Source: Kofleriaceae bacterium (lineage in GTDB: Bacteria > Myxococcota_A > Polyangia > Haliangiales > Haliangiaceae). Taken from it: DNA of 61,857 nt. Both the position numbers and the translations under genes were made by a program. The stretch's first letter is position 1. Every line of letters begins with the position of its first letter. The stretch is taken from contig JANTGM010000025.1 of the NCBI GenBank assembly GCA_024762925.1, positions 1 through 61,857 of the forward strand, in the 5' to 3' direction. Below are positions 50,434 through 60,748 of this stretch, piece after piece. The notes under the pieces were generated by a model. The model had not been told where the DNA came from. It saw only the letters and a list, made by a program, of their open reading frames with translations, and searched no databases.

Positions 50434-51258
50434 CTATGCAACTTTGTGCAAGTGCACGTCGGTCTGTGGGAAGGGAATCGAGATTCCGTTCTCATCAAAC
50501 GCGATCTTGATGCGCTCGGTGAGATCAAAGCGAACATCCCAGTAGTCGGCAACAGTGACCCAAGGGCGAACCACGAAGTTGACGCTGCTGTCTGCCAGCT
50601 CCGAGACGGCGATTTGTACGCCTTGCTCCTTGATGATTCGGGCATCGCTATTGACGACCTCGGTCATGATGTCTTTCGCCTTGCGGATGTCATCGCCATA
50701 GCCGATGCCAAAGACGAGATCGACACGGAGTTGCCCTTTAGCACTTAAGTTCTCGATCGGAGCACCGGCAACTTGCCCGTTGGGAATAATGATCGTTCGG
50801 TTGTCGGGAGTGATTACGATGGTGTTGAAGACCTCAATTTGTTCTACGACACCAACTTCGCCTGCGAGTTTTACCAAGTCGCCAATCTTGTAGGGGCGGA
50901 AGATGATGATCATCACGCCCGAGGCGAAGTTGCCTAGCGAGCCCTGCAGAGCGAAGCCGATTGCCAAGCCTGCCGCACCAAGGATGGCAACTGCTGCCGT
51001 TGTTTGAATGCCTAGACGCTCTAGAGCGGCAATGATGACGACGGCCATGAGGAGGCCGTGAAGAACGCTTGAGAGGAATTTGCGAAGTGATTCGTCGATG
51101 CGACCTTCAGTGATCTTGTCGACGGTCTTAACGATGAATTGCACCACCATCTTACCGATGATGAAGACGGCAAGGGCGATGACGAGGCGGATGCCGAAGG
51201 GGACGAGATATTCGTTGGCGACATATCGGAAGTATTCTGTGCTTAGTTCAAATTGCAT
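50434..51258 (-). CDS. mscS: Small-conductance mechanosensitive channel
   Basis: The 274-residue product matches E. coli MscS in length and order: N-terminal helices (FGIRLVIALAVFIIGKMVVQF), pore helix AAVAILGAAGLAIGFALQGSLGN-type sequence, then the beta domain RPYKIGDLVKLAGEVGVVEQ and ITPDNRTIIIPNGQVAG, and a cytoplasmic vestibule. It protects cells from hypo-osmotic shock. Good Shine-Dalgarno (AAAGGAAAGAG). A 17-base palindrome lies 23 bases upstream of the start codon. It is the second MscS-type gene of the window, being much shorter than that at 34221. Confidence 0.93.
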   Translation of the reverse strand: MQFELSTEYFRYVANEYLVPFGIRLVIALAVFIIGKMVVQFIVKTVDKITEGRIDESLRKFLSSVLHGLLMAVVIIAALERLGIQTTAAVAILGAAGLAIGFALQGSLGNFASGVMIIIFRPYKIGDLVKLAGEVGVVEQIEVFNTIVITPDNRTIIIPNGQVAGAPIENLSAKGQLRVDLVFGIGYGDDIRKAKDIMTEVVNSDARIIKEQGVQIAVSELADSSVNFVVRPWVTVADYWDVRFDLTERIKIAFDENGISIPFPQTDVHLHKVA

Positions 51259-51280
51259 GGGTCTCTTTCCTTTGCTGAGA

Positions 51281-51297
51281 GGCGTACATTGTACGCC
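51281..51297. promoter_or_regulatory. Perfect palindrome upstream of mscS
   Basis: GGCGTACATTGTACGCC is a perfect inverted repeat (eight-base arms, one central base) 23 bases before the mscS start codon. It could be an operator or a hairpin in the mscS leader. It has no T-run, so it is not a terminator. No second copy was noticed in the window. Confidence 0.45.
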
Positions 51298-51538
51298 ACA
51301 GAATATTTATGCTGGATACCTCTTGGGTACACCTCGGTTACGTTCTGCGGCGTTCCATAAGTGCTTACGCCCTCGGTTAAGACACGGTTAATCCGCTAGC
51401 AAGATCTGTTCAGGGACCCCGCTTTGGCTTACAGTTCGTCGTTGGGGAGGCCGATTCTTCAGGCCTGGGTGCTGCGATAGGATTGGTGCTAACGGATGCA
51501 CTGTCGCGACCAACTCGAATACTAAGGATGACTATCAA

Positions 51539-54500
51539 ATGAATCGCTACTGCATTGTATCGGGCCTAGCTGGGCTCATTTTGGCCGTGTCGGCCACATC
51601 GGCATATGCTGAGGGCTCGGCTGAAGTTGGCGCGAACCAGGGCCTACGAGCCTCAACCGAGATGTTCGTGGACATCGTTGCCGTCGGCGAGACGATCACA
51701 TGGGCCGGCAATGGCTCTGCCACGGTTACGGCGCCAGGGGGTGGAACGACAACGCTGAACAATGGCCAGAGTCTCACCACCGCCGAGTCGGGAACGTTTG
51801 AAGTTGCTCTTGGAAGCAACCAAGGCGGGGCGTGGGATATCGCTGTAGGACCGGCAGGTGGCGGCGCTGCAATCTCCGGGCGACTCTTTTCAACACGGTG
51901 GGTGTACCGAACCGGTTCATTCAATGAAGCTGCAGGAGCCAACGGAAGCTACTACGCGCTTGTCTCAGGTGGTTCCGGGACAGATACAGGCGTCGTCGAG
52001 CTGCGGCTTGATGGCCTTTCGGGCTTTGCCTACAACATCGGCGCGAACAGCACGGGCGTTGACGGCATCGATGCGGGGCGTAGCGTGTCAATTGCAGGCA
52101 ATAGCTTCTCGCCCGAGTATCGCCTCTATGTGAATCCACCGGAGATTGCGACCTACTCAACCATTGCACCAACGATTTCCAACGTCGCCTACACAGGTGG
52201 TGTGGCTGGTTGCACTCAGATAATTTCGGGTGTGAGCATCGGGCAGTTTTCGTTCGATTCGAATGTTGACGGTACCTATCACCTAATTTGCGATACCAGC
52301 GGAGATGGGGCATTCAATCGCGTTGACAACGATGATCTTCTTCTCGTTGGAGCGGTGACAACTGGTGCCAACACGATCGACTGGGATGGAACTGACAGTG
52401 CTGGCAATACGATTCCCGTTGGAGACTACGATTGCCGAATCTCACTCAATATTGGCGAATTGCACTATGTCGGCGAGGACATTGAAACCAGCTATGAAGG
52501 TCTGCGCATGTTCTCGGTTGCCGCCAATGGCGATCGGGTTGGACTCGATATGTTTTGGAACGACACCGCGATTCAGGGCTCGGTCGTGAACATGCCCAAC
52601 GGCGATGGGCAAGGGTTAGAGACCTCAGGAGCTCTTGGAATTGATTCTGGCGCGACTGGTGCTGCAGCGGTTCCCAATGGCAACGCTCGTTCATGGGGCG
52701 ACTTTAGCGGCGATGGCAAAGGCGATGGCAACCTGCTCGATACCTTTGGCAATCTAGATTCTACCCTCAGTACAACTCTTACTGTGCAGGCCGTCAACGG
52801 CACCGATGATTGTGACAATGATGGGCTTACCGACTTTGTCGAAGCTTGTGAGCTGGGAAGCGCTGTGTGTCCGGGTGACGTTCCAGGCGGAGATGCACGG
52901 GACACTGATGGTGATGGAGTGTGTGATGGCGCAATTGCCGTTGTGGGAGTGTGCATTGCTGGACCAGATAGCAATCCAGTCGACGCAAATGTTTGCGCGG
53001 ATGCAGACGGAGATACTTGTGACGATTGTGCTTCGGGAACTGTCAATCCACTCGACGATGGCGATGACTTCGACAACGATGGCGACTGCAATGATGGTGA
53101 TGCGGACGACGACGATGATGGCGTGAATGATATCGACGACATCGCTGACTTAGATCCAACGCAGTGTCGCGATACAGATTCGGACAATTGCGACGATTGC
53201 AGCTCTGGCACCGACGACCCTGCAGATGATGGCGCTGATGGCGATTTTGACGGAGTCTGCAACCTCGGCGAGGACGCCGATGGTGATGGTGTGATCGATG
53301 TTGACGACTTGGATGATGACAATGACGGCATTCTCGATACTCACGAGAACATGCTAGGCGTCGATCCTGACGCCGATAACGACAATGATGGAATTGCCAA
53401 CCGCGTCGATGCGACCGATCGGGGTGATGGCGTAGCACCAGAATGCAACGATGCTGGCAACGATGGGATTTGCGACTCAATTGCTTCAGAATTTGACCAA
53501 GACGGTGATGGCATTGAGAACCATCTTGATCTCGATGCGGATAACGATGGCATTCTTGACCTTGCCGAGGCGGGACACGCTGCCGCGGACGTTGATACTG
53601 ATGGTCTTGTAGATTGCGCTGGTGGCGTGGGTGCCAATGGCTTCTGTGATGCGCTTGAGACCAGCGCTGACAGTGGCGTTCCCGATTTTGACGCGGATGG
53701 CGTTGGCCCGGATGCGACAGACAACGTTGACGCGGACGCGCTGCCCGACTTCCTTGATCTCGATAGCGATGCGGATGGCATCAGCGACCTCATCGAGAGT
53801 GGCTTTGGATGCACCGATACCGCGCCAGCCGATGCCCGTTGTGACGGTGGCGATGCTGATGGTGATGGCATTGTGGATGAGCTTGATGGAGCACTAGGGT
53901 TTGGAGACGATGAATACGTTGCTCCCACGGACACTAACGGTGACAACACGCCCGACTACCAATCGCTCGATTCCGATGGCGATACGATTCTCGATCTCAT
54001 TGAGGGGGACAGCGGCTGCGTTGACGACACGGCTCCAGCTGGAACGTGTGATGGTGCTGACAGCAACGGTGATGGTCTTGCGGATGATGCGGCGGCGGCA
54101 ACCCCCGACGGCGATTCCGACACTCACGCCGATTACCAAGACCTCGACTCTGACAATGATGGCTTGCTTGACAGCGTAGAGGGCACCGACGATACGGATG
54201 GAGATGGATTTCCAAACTACCTCGACCTCGACTCTGACAACGATGGTATTCCCGACACGGTTGAAGGTGACGCACAATGCGCCGACCTTGCTGCGATCGA
54301 TGGTCGTTGCGATGGCGCCGACGCCAATGGTGATGGTCTCGCAGATGATGCCAGTGGCAACGCGGTTCCCGACACCGACGGTGATGGCATTCCAGACTAT
54401 TTAGATCTGGATAGTGACAATGATGGCGCTTCCGATCTCGTGGAGGGTGGCAGCCAGTGCGCGGACGTGTCGCCTGCCGACTCGGTCTGTGACGGTCCAG

Positions 54501-57500
54501 ACGGTGACGATGACGGGCTCGTGGATGATGCACAGCTCGCTTCGCCACCAGACTTCGATTCCGATGGATCACCAGACTATGTTGATCTCGATAGCGACAA
54601 CGATGGCCTCTTCGACACGATCGAAGTGGGCAGCGGTTGTACCGATGAAAACGCAAACGCTGTGTGTGATGGCCCAGATGGGGACGGCGATGGCATTGTT
54701 GACAGCATCGATACTCCATCGGTCTTCGGCGACAGTGATCCGACAACGCCTCCAAACGCCGATGGCGTGGGGGGTGCCGACTACATTGACCTCGATAGCG
54801 ATGAAGACGGGACGGGCGATAGCGATGACAGTGGATGCGAAGACTCGACTCCAGCCGACAATGTTTGCGATGGTGCCGATAGCGATGGCGATGGTGTGGT
54901 TGACCCAATCGACGGGTTCGATGGATTTGGCGTTGGCAAGGACACCGATGGTGACGGCATAAACGATGGTGCCGACTTTGACGATGACAACGATGGCATT
55001 CCCGACGTCGACGAAGGTGATGGCAATGTCGACACAGATGGTGATGGCGTTGCGGATTCGGTTGATCTCGACAGCGACAATGATGGCATTCCCGATGTGG
55101 TGGAAGCTGGTCACGGTCAAGACGATGCAAATGGCGATGGAACCTTGGACTGCGCCATGGGCCTGGGAACCAACGGTCTATGTGACGCTGTAGAAACCTC
55201 CGCTGACTCAGGCGAGCTCGATATCGATGGGGACGGCAGTGCTGACCAACCACTTGATACCGATGGTGATGGTGTTGCGGACTTCCGCGACCTAGATAGC
55301 GATAACGATGGAACCAGCGACCTTAGCGAAGGCGGCACTACGTGCACGGATGCCGACGACAATGGCGTTTGCGATGGTGCTGATGACGATGGCGATGGTG
55401 TTGTTGACAGCATGGATGCCACCGACGGATTTGGCATTGGCGGTTATGGGGAACCAACAGACACCGATGGTGATGGCATTCCCGATTATCGAGACCTTGA
55501 TAGTGATGGTGATGGCATTGCCGATGTTGTCGAGGGGGGACATGGTGAGTTCGACACAGATGGTGACGGCATGGTTGATGGCGATGACATCGATGGCGAT
55601 GGAATCAAAGACACCGTGGACGGCACTAGCGACTTCGGCGGAGCGTCTACGGGAACGGATACCGACGGCGATGGCACGCCCGATCAGCAAGAGACTGACT
55701 CTGATGATGACGGCGTTGATGACTCCGACGAGGCTGGTGAGGACCCGAGCAATCCTGATGACACTGATGGTGATGGTCGTCCTGACTTCCAGGACCCCGA
55801 CTCAGACGATGACGGAATTCTCGATGGCACAGACAACTGCCGCGTGAATGCGAACGCAGATCAAGTGGACGAGGATCAAGATGGCGCCGGCCAGGCATGC
55901 GATTCCGACGACAATGGTGATGGCTTCGACGATGACCTCGGCGTGAGTGGTGGCGGTTGTGCAGCGGGTGGAACCGAGACGGGCACCTTGGCGATTGTCT
56001 TGCTCCTGCTTGCTCTTGCGGGGCTTCGGCGTCGCAAGCTGTTGCTTGTCGCCTCGTTGGCACTGCTCGTTGTCGGCATGAGTAGCGAAGCTAAGGCTCA
56101 GTCCACAATCGCAACCAAGTACAATGTTGAGCGCTTTCGATTGGCTTCCGACACGGAGGGTGTTTTGGATGTTGAGTGGGCCGGCGTCCCAAAGCATATG
56201 GAGTTTGGCCTTGGTCTTTGGCTGGGATACGCCAACGATCCGCTAAATGTGTACTCCACCGATGAAGACGGTGACAGAAATCGTGTTGGGGCTCTCGTCT
56301 CCGATCGATTGGGCGGCAGTATCGTTGGCAATGTTGGTATCAAGGGCCGCTTTGCTCTGGGACTTGCAGTGCCCGTTGTGCTCGATCAAGGACAAGACAT
56401 TGGCGACATCCAAATGTCTCCATCTTCGATTGGGAGCTTCGGATTGGGAGACCTGCGCTTGATTCCCAAAGTTGCCGTGCTGCGACAGCGTGACGCCGGA
56501 GTGCACTTGGGCTTTGCGATGGGCTTCACTCTACCGACCAGCAGCGAAGACGAGTATTTTGGCGAATCCACTGCATCGTTGGCACCAGAGATCTTGATTT
56601 CTCGTTCGTTTGAAAGTGGACTGCGTCTGGCTGCGAATCTTGGCTATCGCTATCGCAAGGAAAGCCAAGCCCTAAATCTCACGATTGGCGATGAGGTGTA
56701 TTCTCATGCTGGTGTTGGTTATCGATTTGCCGCGCAAGGAGGGCCGCCCGTAGAAGTTGATGTGACCTATTCGGTAGCAACGGGCGCCAGCGAGTTCTTT
56801 GGCGAGTTCAACCAGAACTACAGCGAGGCAAAGCTCGGTGCCAGCTATGATATTCCCGGGCCGCTCATTGTGTTTGCAGCAACAGGGCGTGGAACGACCG
56901 AGGGCTTTGGTGCCCCCGATTGGCGTGCGCTCATTGGAATGCGTTTCCAGCGTGAAGTCGCCGAGATATCAGGAAACGATCGACTTCTTGCAGTCGACGA
57001 ACCTGAGAAAAAGCCCGATCCAGTGGAACCTGTGGACTTGGATTCCGATGGTGATGGGCTCACAGATGATATGGATGGATGTCCTGCGGAGCCTGAGGAC
57101 TTGGATGGATTTGAGGATGCCAATGGGTGTCCCGATCCTGACAACGATGGCGACTCGGTTCTCGATGTGAACGATAACTGCATCAACGAGCCTGGAGTTG
57201 CAGCGATGGCAGGGTGCCCGTTGCCCGATCGGGATGGCGACTCGGTTGCTGATGCCGCAGATGGTTGCCCGGACGAACCCGGCAAAGTGGAGTTCAACGG
57301 CTGCAACAAGCGGCAACTTGTGAATCTTGATGCTGGCAAGCTCGACATTCTCGACAAGGTCTACTTCAAGACGAACAAGGCAGTGATTCGAAATGTCTCG
57401 TTCGAGTTGCTCGACAACGTTGCCACCGTAATCATCAACCACCCTGAGATCGCGCAAGTTCGCGTTGAAGGACATACCGACGATCGGGGTTCTGATCGAT

Positions 57501-57742
57501 ACAACAAGAAGCTCAGCCAAAAGCGCGCTGAATCGGTAGTGCGGTATCTCGTTAAGAAGGGCGTTAAGAAGTCGCGTCTCGTTGCGAAGGGCTTCGGTGA
57601 AGAGAAGCCGCTTGACACCAATGAGACCGACGAAGGACGCACGGCAAATCGCCGTGTGGAATTTGTCATCGTGGGAGGCGCCGAGGGAATCGAGATGAAG
57701 AACTCGGGGCCTGGTAGCGACACGCTGGACGGCAACAACTAG
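51539..57742 (+). CDS. 2067-residue TSP3-repeat / OmpA protein with internal MYXO-CTERM-like segment
   Basis: Order of parts: signal peptide ([17 protein letters not shown]), an N-terminal beta-rich exported region to about residue 420, then about 1000 residues of Asp-rich calcium-binding repeats ([19 protein letters not shown] and variants). Next comes Gly-Gly-Gly-Cys1474 followed by a hydrophobic helix and Arg1497-Arg-Arg-Lys, the layout of a MYXO-CTERM-type sorting tail, which normally ends a protein. Here the frame continues into a second signal-like stretch ([21 protein letters not shown]), a beta-barrel (about 1525-1830), a short TSP3 set, and an OmpA domain ([32 protein letters not shown]). 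It looks like two exported proteins joined in frame. AAGGA precedes the start. Confidence 0.9.
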   Translation: MNRYCIVSGLAGLILAVSATSAYAEGSAEVGANQGLRASTEMFVDIVAVGETITWAGNGSATVTAPGGGTTTLNNGQSLTTAESGTFEVALGSNQGGAWDIAVGPAGGGAAISGRLFSTRWVYRTGSFNEAAGANGSYYALVSGGSGTDTGVVELRLDGLSGFAYNIGANSTGVDGIDAGRSVSIAGNSFSPEYRLYVNPPEIATYSTIAPTISNVAYTGGVAGCTQIISGVSIGQFSFDSNVDGTYHLICDTSGDGAFNRVDNDDLLLVGAVTTGANTIDWDGTDSAGNTIPVGDYDCRISLNIGELHYVGEDIETSYEGLRMFSVAANGDRVGLDMFWNDTAIQGSVVNMPNGDGQGLETSGALGIDSGATGAAAVPNGNARSWGDFSGDGKGDGNLLDTFGNLDSTLSTTLTVQAVNGTDDCDNDGLTDFVEACELGSAVCPGDVPGGDARDTDGDGVCDGAIAVVGVCIAGPDSNPVDANVCADADGDTCDDCASGTVNPLDDGDDFDNDGDCNDGDADDDDDGVNDIDDIADLDPTQCRDTDSDNCDDCSSGTDDPADDGADGDFDGVCNLGEDADGDGVIDVDDLDDDNDGILDTHENMLGVDPDADNDNDGIANRVDATDRGDGVAPECNDAGNDGICDSIASEFDQDGDGIENHLDLDADNDGILDLAEAGHAAADVDTDGLVDCAGGVGANGFCDALETSADSGVPDFDADGVGPDATDNVDADALPDFLDLDSDADGISDLIESGFGCTDTAPADARCDGGDADGDGIVDELDGALGFGDDEYVAPTDTNGDNTPDYQSLDSDGDTILDLIEGDSGCVDDTAPAGTCDGADSNGDGLADDAAAATPDGDSDTHADYQDLDSDNDGLLDSVEGTDDTDGDGFPNYLDLDSDNDGIPDTVEGDAQCADLAAIDGRCDGADANGDGLADDASGNAVPDTDGDGIPDYLDLDSDNDGASDLVEGGSQCADVSPADSVCDGPDGDDDGLVDDAQLASPPDFDSDGSPDYVDLDSDNDGLFDTIEVGSGCTDENANAVCDGPDGDGDGIVDSIDTPSVFGDSDPTTPPNADGVGGADYIDLDSDEDGTGDSDDSGCEDSTPADNVCDGADSDGDGVVDPIDGFDGFGVGKDTDGDGINDGADFDDDNDGIPDVDEGDGNVDTDGDGVADSVDLDSDNDGIPDVVEAGHGQDDANGDGTLDCAMGLGTNGLCDAVETSADSGELDIDGDGSADQPLDTDGDGVADFRDLDSDNDGTSDLSEGGTTCTDADDNGVCDGADDDGDGVVDSMDATDGFGIGGYGEPTDTDGDGIPDYRDLDSDGDGIADVVEGGHGEFDTDGDGMVDGDDIDGDGIKDTVDGTSDFGGASTGTDTDGDGTPDQQETDSDDDGVDDSDEAGEDPSNPDDTDGDGRPDFQDPDSDDDGILDGTDNCRVNANADQVDEDQDGAGQACDSDDNGDGFDDDLGVSGGGCAAGGTETGTLAIVLLLLALAGLRRRKLLLVASLALLVVGMSSEAKAQSTIATKYNVERFRLASDTEGVLDVEWAGVPKHMEFGLGLWLGYANDPLNVYSTDEDGDRNRVGALVSDRLGGSIVGNVGIKGRFALGLAVPVVLDQGQDIGDIQMSPSSIGSFGLGDLRLIPKVAVLRQRDAGVHLGFAMGFTLPTSSEDEYFGESTASLAPEILISRSFESGLRLAANLGYRYRKESQALNLTIGDEVYSHAGVGYRFAAQGGPPVEVDVTYSVATGASEFFGEFNQNYSEAKLGASYDIPGPLIVFAATGRGTTEGFGAPDWRALIGMRFQREVAEISGNDRLLAVDEPEKKPDPVEPVDLDSDGDGLTDDMDGCPAEPEDLDGFEDANGCPDPDNDGDSVLDVNDNCINEPGVAAMAGCPLPDRDGDSVADAADGCPDEPGKVEFNGCNKRQLVNLDAGKLDILDKVYFKTNKAVIRNVSFELLDNVATVIINHPEIAQVRVEGHTDDRGSDRYNKKLSQKRAESVVRYLVKKGVKKSRLVAKGFGEEKPLDTNETDEGRTANRRVEFVIVGGAEGIEMKNSGPGSDTLDGNN
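52800..55910. repeat. Degenerate Asp-rich TSP3-coding repeat array
   Basis: About 3.1 kb built from imperfect units encoding D-x-D-x-D-G loops, such as gacaccgatggtgatggcat and ctcgatagcgacaacgatgg, recurring at spacings of roughly 40-110 bases. Codons vary between copies, so it is not a recent simple expansion, although some 20-base blocks recur exactly. Long open frames on the other strand and other frames here are by-products of the repeat. Confidence 0.85.
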
Positions 57743-58113
57743 CGCGTATATCACAACCTCTTCGGTTGTCTGAGTTCCGATTTGCGGCGCCTCTCGGCGT
57801 CGCGAAACCTTGCCGTAGAGCCACGATGCCTGCGCTCTCGCTCCTGGACCTGCCCTCAGCTCGGGCCCTCATACTCGGTGAGATACGCTCCAGAACTCGT
57901 ACGAACGTGAAGTCGGCCGCGGTGGCGTGGGGGAATCCTCATGTCACCGCGGTTTTTCGTTTGTTCAATGCTGGCGCGCCAATTGTTCTCTCGTGATTAT
58001 CGGCGTTTGCGGGTTTTTCTAAGAAAGTTGGGAGCAAACCCCATGGTGTTCCTACTTACTCCTTGAAGGCACTGATGCCCCCCCAAAACAGAGAATCGAG
58101 AATAGGAAGAACC
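57743..58113. other. Gene-free stretch between the TSP3/OmpA gene and the next operon
   Basis: Just after the stop, ACAACC-TCTTC-GGTTGT (about 57754-57770) can form a small hairpin, but no T-run follows, so it is a weak terminator candidate. A 76-codon open frame (57766-57996) crosses the area; its N-terminal half is not convincing as protein and it has no clear ribosome site. I see no RNA gene. The promoter of the operon starting at 58114 must lie here. Confidence 0.4.
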
Positions 58114-59424
58114 ATGGGATTTTTTAACAAAGTGAAACAGAAGGCTCAGCAAGCCGTGGGGCAGATGCCCAATCTCGCTCAACAGGAGCAACCCACTCCT
58201 TTGCAACCCGAAGCCCCCCCTCAGTACGCCGCCCCCTCCGCGCCTTCTCAAGAGCCCGCTGGGCCGAGTTTTACTTGGAACGGTGATACCTATGCCCTCC
58301 CTCAAGGATGGGATGGGCTCTCGATCGATGAGTGGTTCTTCAAGTTTGAAACACTGCGCGATCGCATGATGCACATTGATGATGAGCGCGGACTTCCGAT
58401 GATGACGGATGAGGATGGCGATGCACTCGACCCAGAAGAAGTCTTACTCATTACCGAGTTCGGTTTCCGTACTGGAGGAGAATACGAAGCCTATCGTAAC
58501 TGGTCTGTTCACAACTGGGCTCAACAGACGGGTGAGAGTCCAACCGACTGTGAGTTCCGCATGGGTGGCATCGCCCGAGAGCGAATCATGGCCGAGAAAG
58601 CCGGTGCCATGAGCGGAGCTGGCGGCGCCTTGTCTGATGTGGAAGGCGTGAGCTGTGAGGCTTGGGCGCAGATTCAGGCACAAATCGCTGGTGGAGCGGA
58701 CCACCTTGCTCTGATCGCAGCAGCTGGCATGGATCAACCAAAGTGGGACCGGGTTAGTGCTGAGTGGAATACTCGCATGTCGACCGATACCACTGGAACG
58801 GTCGCCACCGCATACGCAAACGCGTTCGCAGGTGGTGCGGTAGGCCAATACGGTGGAGCCGCTGCACAAGCTGCCAGCCAGGGTATTGGCGGAGATGTCG
58901 GCGCAGAACCCATTCCCTTCGAGCTCTTTGTCGAGATCTCCGAGGCTCAGTCGGCAGCAGGCCAGCGCGGTGAAGACGCAAGTGCTGTGCTCGCATCCTT
59001 TGGCATGAGCCCACTCGATTGGTCGAATGTTGGCATGTACTGGAACAAACGACTGGCTCAAGAGGCCACGAAATACCACCAGCTCTACACTGAATACAGT
59101 GCGAAGTATCAAGCCAAGTATGGAACCGGTGATGGACTGACAACCGACCAGCGTGAAGAAAAGATTCTAGGACAAGTTCTTAGTATGGCTGGAGCTGGGC
59201 AGGCTGCGCAAATCTTGCCTTACCTTCGAGAGTACTTTCCTGATGATGCTCACGACACAGATGCACTTGACTGGTGGTTAGACAAGGCATGCGATATGTG
59301 TGGGGAGTCTGGGGATCGAGCGAGGGCACAAGCGCTATTGCCACATCGCTATGGCTTGCAGGATGACGTCGACGAGCCACTCGAGCAGTGGGTAGCCTCT
59401 GAGATGGAATCTCTCTTCGACTGA
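58114..59424 (+). CDS. Uncharacterised cytoplasmic protein (DUF6620-like, from memory)
   Basis: The product is about 436 residues from ATG 58114, with AGGAAGA upstream. It has an N-terminal amphipathic segment (MGFFNKVKQKAQQAVGQMP), a Pro/Gln-rich linker, then WDGLSIDEWFFKFETLRDRM, EEVLLITEFGFRTGGEYEA and repeated W-x-R-V-S-A-E-W-N-x-R-M elements (KWDRVSAEWNTRMSTDT and LDWSNVGMYWNKRLAQEA). I recall the family as DUF6620, found in Myxococcota, without known role. No signal peptide or catalytic motif is evident. Its stop overlaps the next ATG by one base (TGATG). Confidence 0.75.
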   Translation: MGFFNKVKQKAQQAVGQMPNLAQQEQPTPLQPEAPPQYAAPSAPSQEPAGPSFTWNGDTYALPQGWDGLSIDEWFFKFETLRDRMMHIDDERGLPMMTDEDGDALDPEEVLLITEFGFRTGGEYEAYRNWSVHNWAQQTGESPTDCEFRMGGIARERIMAEKAGAMSGAGGALSDVEGVSCEAWAQIQAQIAGGADHLALIAAAGMDQPKWDRVSAEWNTRMSTDTTGTVATAYANAFAGGAVGQYGGAAAQAASQGIGGDVGAEPIPFELFVEISEAQSAAGQRGEDASAVLASFGMSPLDWSNVGMYWNKRLAQEATKYHQLYTEYSAKYQAKYGTGDGLTTDQREEKILGQVLSMAGAGQAAQILPYLREYFPDDAHDTDALDWWLDKACDMCGESGDRARAQALLPHRYGLQDDVDEPLEQWVASEMESLFD

Positions 59425-60260
59425 TGTTGGACCCTGCAGCCACTGGTTTGCCTGCACATATCGCAGGCAAGCTCTCGGAATGGAATCACACAATCGCAAC
59501 AGTGCGTGGGCAGTTCGAGCATGTGCTGCTGCAATCGCTCAAGCACAGTGAGCCCATCATTGCAGCCATCCAAGGTGATGTGGCTCCCCTTGACCGAATC
59601 TGGGGGCCCATGGAGGGAGAACTCGAGCGTGCGCAACACGCCTTGAGTGATTGCTGGAGGCGCACTTCTGCGTCGCTTGCAAGGGAGGAGAGTCTAACGT
59701 GGCAGGTGCTTAGCGGCGAAGAGAATCGGTTGGCGATGGAGTTGGTAGAACTCTCACTGGCGCTAACCGCAGCGCACAGGCAAGTGAAGGCACGTGCCGC
59801 TCAGGCCATGTTACAGCACGCCCTTCGAGATGATGCTCGTAGTCGCTATTGCGGTGGCTGTGGCTCTCCACTTGTCAACACACTGGTCGGTCAGTCTCAG
59901 AACTATTCCTGCACAAGCTGCGGCTTTTCTCAGTGTTTGGAACCTGGGCCAGCATTTCGAAGCTTCGCGGTGGCCGCAGCCCGCTGGGTTGGGGAGTGGG
60001 ATGCGTTTGGCCATTGGCAGGCGATGTGTCGAGCTGAAGCACAGATTGAGACCTACCGAGATAGTCGCGATGTGCCCATGGATCTCTTGCACTACTTCAA
60101 TGCTGCGGCTGAGAACTACTGGCGCACCTGCCTAGCGGTCGAAGCACACTTGGTGCCCGAGATGGCAAAGCACGTTCCCGCAAAGCTCGATGCGAGCATG
60201 AGACCAGCCCGCAAGGTGTTGCGTTCCCACTGGCAATGGCGAGCGTTTGAAGAGGGGTAG
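59424..60260 (+). CDS. Zinc-ribbon protein of unknown function
   Basis: The 278-residue, mostly helical product has a central zinc ribbon: YCGGCGSPLV and then YSCTSCGFSQC (residues about 142-175). The N-terminal half is helical with coiled-coil character (LSEWNHTIATVRGQFEHVLL, ELVELSLALTAAHRQVKARA). The C-terminal half is helical and ends WQWRAFEEG. I do not recognise a family. Translation is coupled to the upstream gene through a one-base TGATG overlap, which suggests the two products act together. The stop is convergent with the HIT gene. Confidence 0.75.
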   Translation: MLDPAATGLPAHIAGKLSEWNHTIATVRGQFEHVLLQSLKHSEPIIAAIQGDVAPLDRIWGPMEGELERAQHALSDCWRRTSASLAREESLTWQVLSGEENRLAMELVELSLALTAAHRQVKARAAQAMLQHALRDDARSRYCGGCGSPLVNTLVGQSQNYSCTSCGFSQCLEPGPAFRSFAVAAARWVGEWDAFGHWQAMCRAEAQIETYRDSRDVPMDLLHYFNAAAENYWRTCLAVEAHLVPEMAKHVPAKLDASMRPARKVLRSHWQWRAFEEG

Positions 60261-60281
60261 TTGGCTGCTCCTTGGTGGTGA

Positions 60282-60701
60282 CTATGGGACCATGGCATCG
60301 GCGATCTGCTTGGCAAGTGTTGCTGCCTGGTCCTGCTCCAGCGAGCCAGGATTCCAACCGACACCAAGCCCAACTCCATCCTCAGTCTTGGGGATGATGT
60401 GAAAGTGCACATGAAAGACCGCCTGATGTGCACGAGGCCCGTTGTTTTGCAGGATGTTGTACTGGTCGATGCCCGTGGCCGCCATGACTGCACGGGCGAT
60501 GCGAGGAAGAACCCTGCCAATTGCTGCTGCTGAGTCGTCGCTCAGAGCATCGACGGTTGCAGCGGGTTCTTTGGGAATGACAAGGGTATGGCCCGGTGAA
60601 AGCGGGAAAATATCAAGGAAGGCAAGTACCAGATCGTCTTCATAGACTTTGTGGCAGGGGATTTCGCCGGCAATGATCTTGGAGAAGATGGTGTCGCTCA
60701 T
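60282..60701 (-). CDS. HIT-family (HINT-type) nucleotide hydrolase
   Basis: The 139-residue product has the full histidine triad H97-x-H99-x-H101 in FHVHFHIIPK, with the N-terminal IFSKIIAGEIPCHKVYED and FLDIFPLSPGHTLVIPK blocks of bacterial HINT proteins. These enzymes hydrolyse nucleoside phosphoramidates or acyl-AMP. Length is standard. It stands alone on the minus strand, with its start 47 bp from the divergent efflux gene, so both promoters lie in that short gap. Confidence 0.93.
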   Translation of the reverse strand: MSDTIFSKIIAGEIPCHKVYEDDLVLAFLDIFPLSPGHTLVIPKEPAATVDALSDDSAAAIGRVLPRIARAVMAATGIDQYNILQNNGPRAHQAVFHVHFHIIPKTEDGVGLGVGWNPGSLEQDQAATLAKQIADAMVP

Positions 60702-60748
60702 GGGTCAGAAGTCTAGCCCGCCTGATGCCAATGCGGTAGAAACGCTGC

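Noticed and set aside
53997-55253. Minus-strand 418-codon frame and other long frames inside the TSP3 array
   Set aside because: Composition (His/Arg/Cys runs, or Val/Ile/Gly runs) mirrors the repeated GAY-GGY codons of the plus strand; no domain or start signal is seen.
57754-57770. Strong terminator after the TSP3/OmpA gene
   Set aside because: The hairpin has only a six-base stem and no following T-run.
57766-57996. 76-codon plus-strand frame after the TSP3/OmpA gene
   Set aside because: No ribosome site, no recognisable family and basic/Ala-rich composition; kept only as part of the gene-free stretch.
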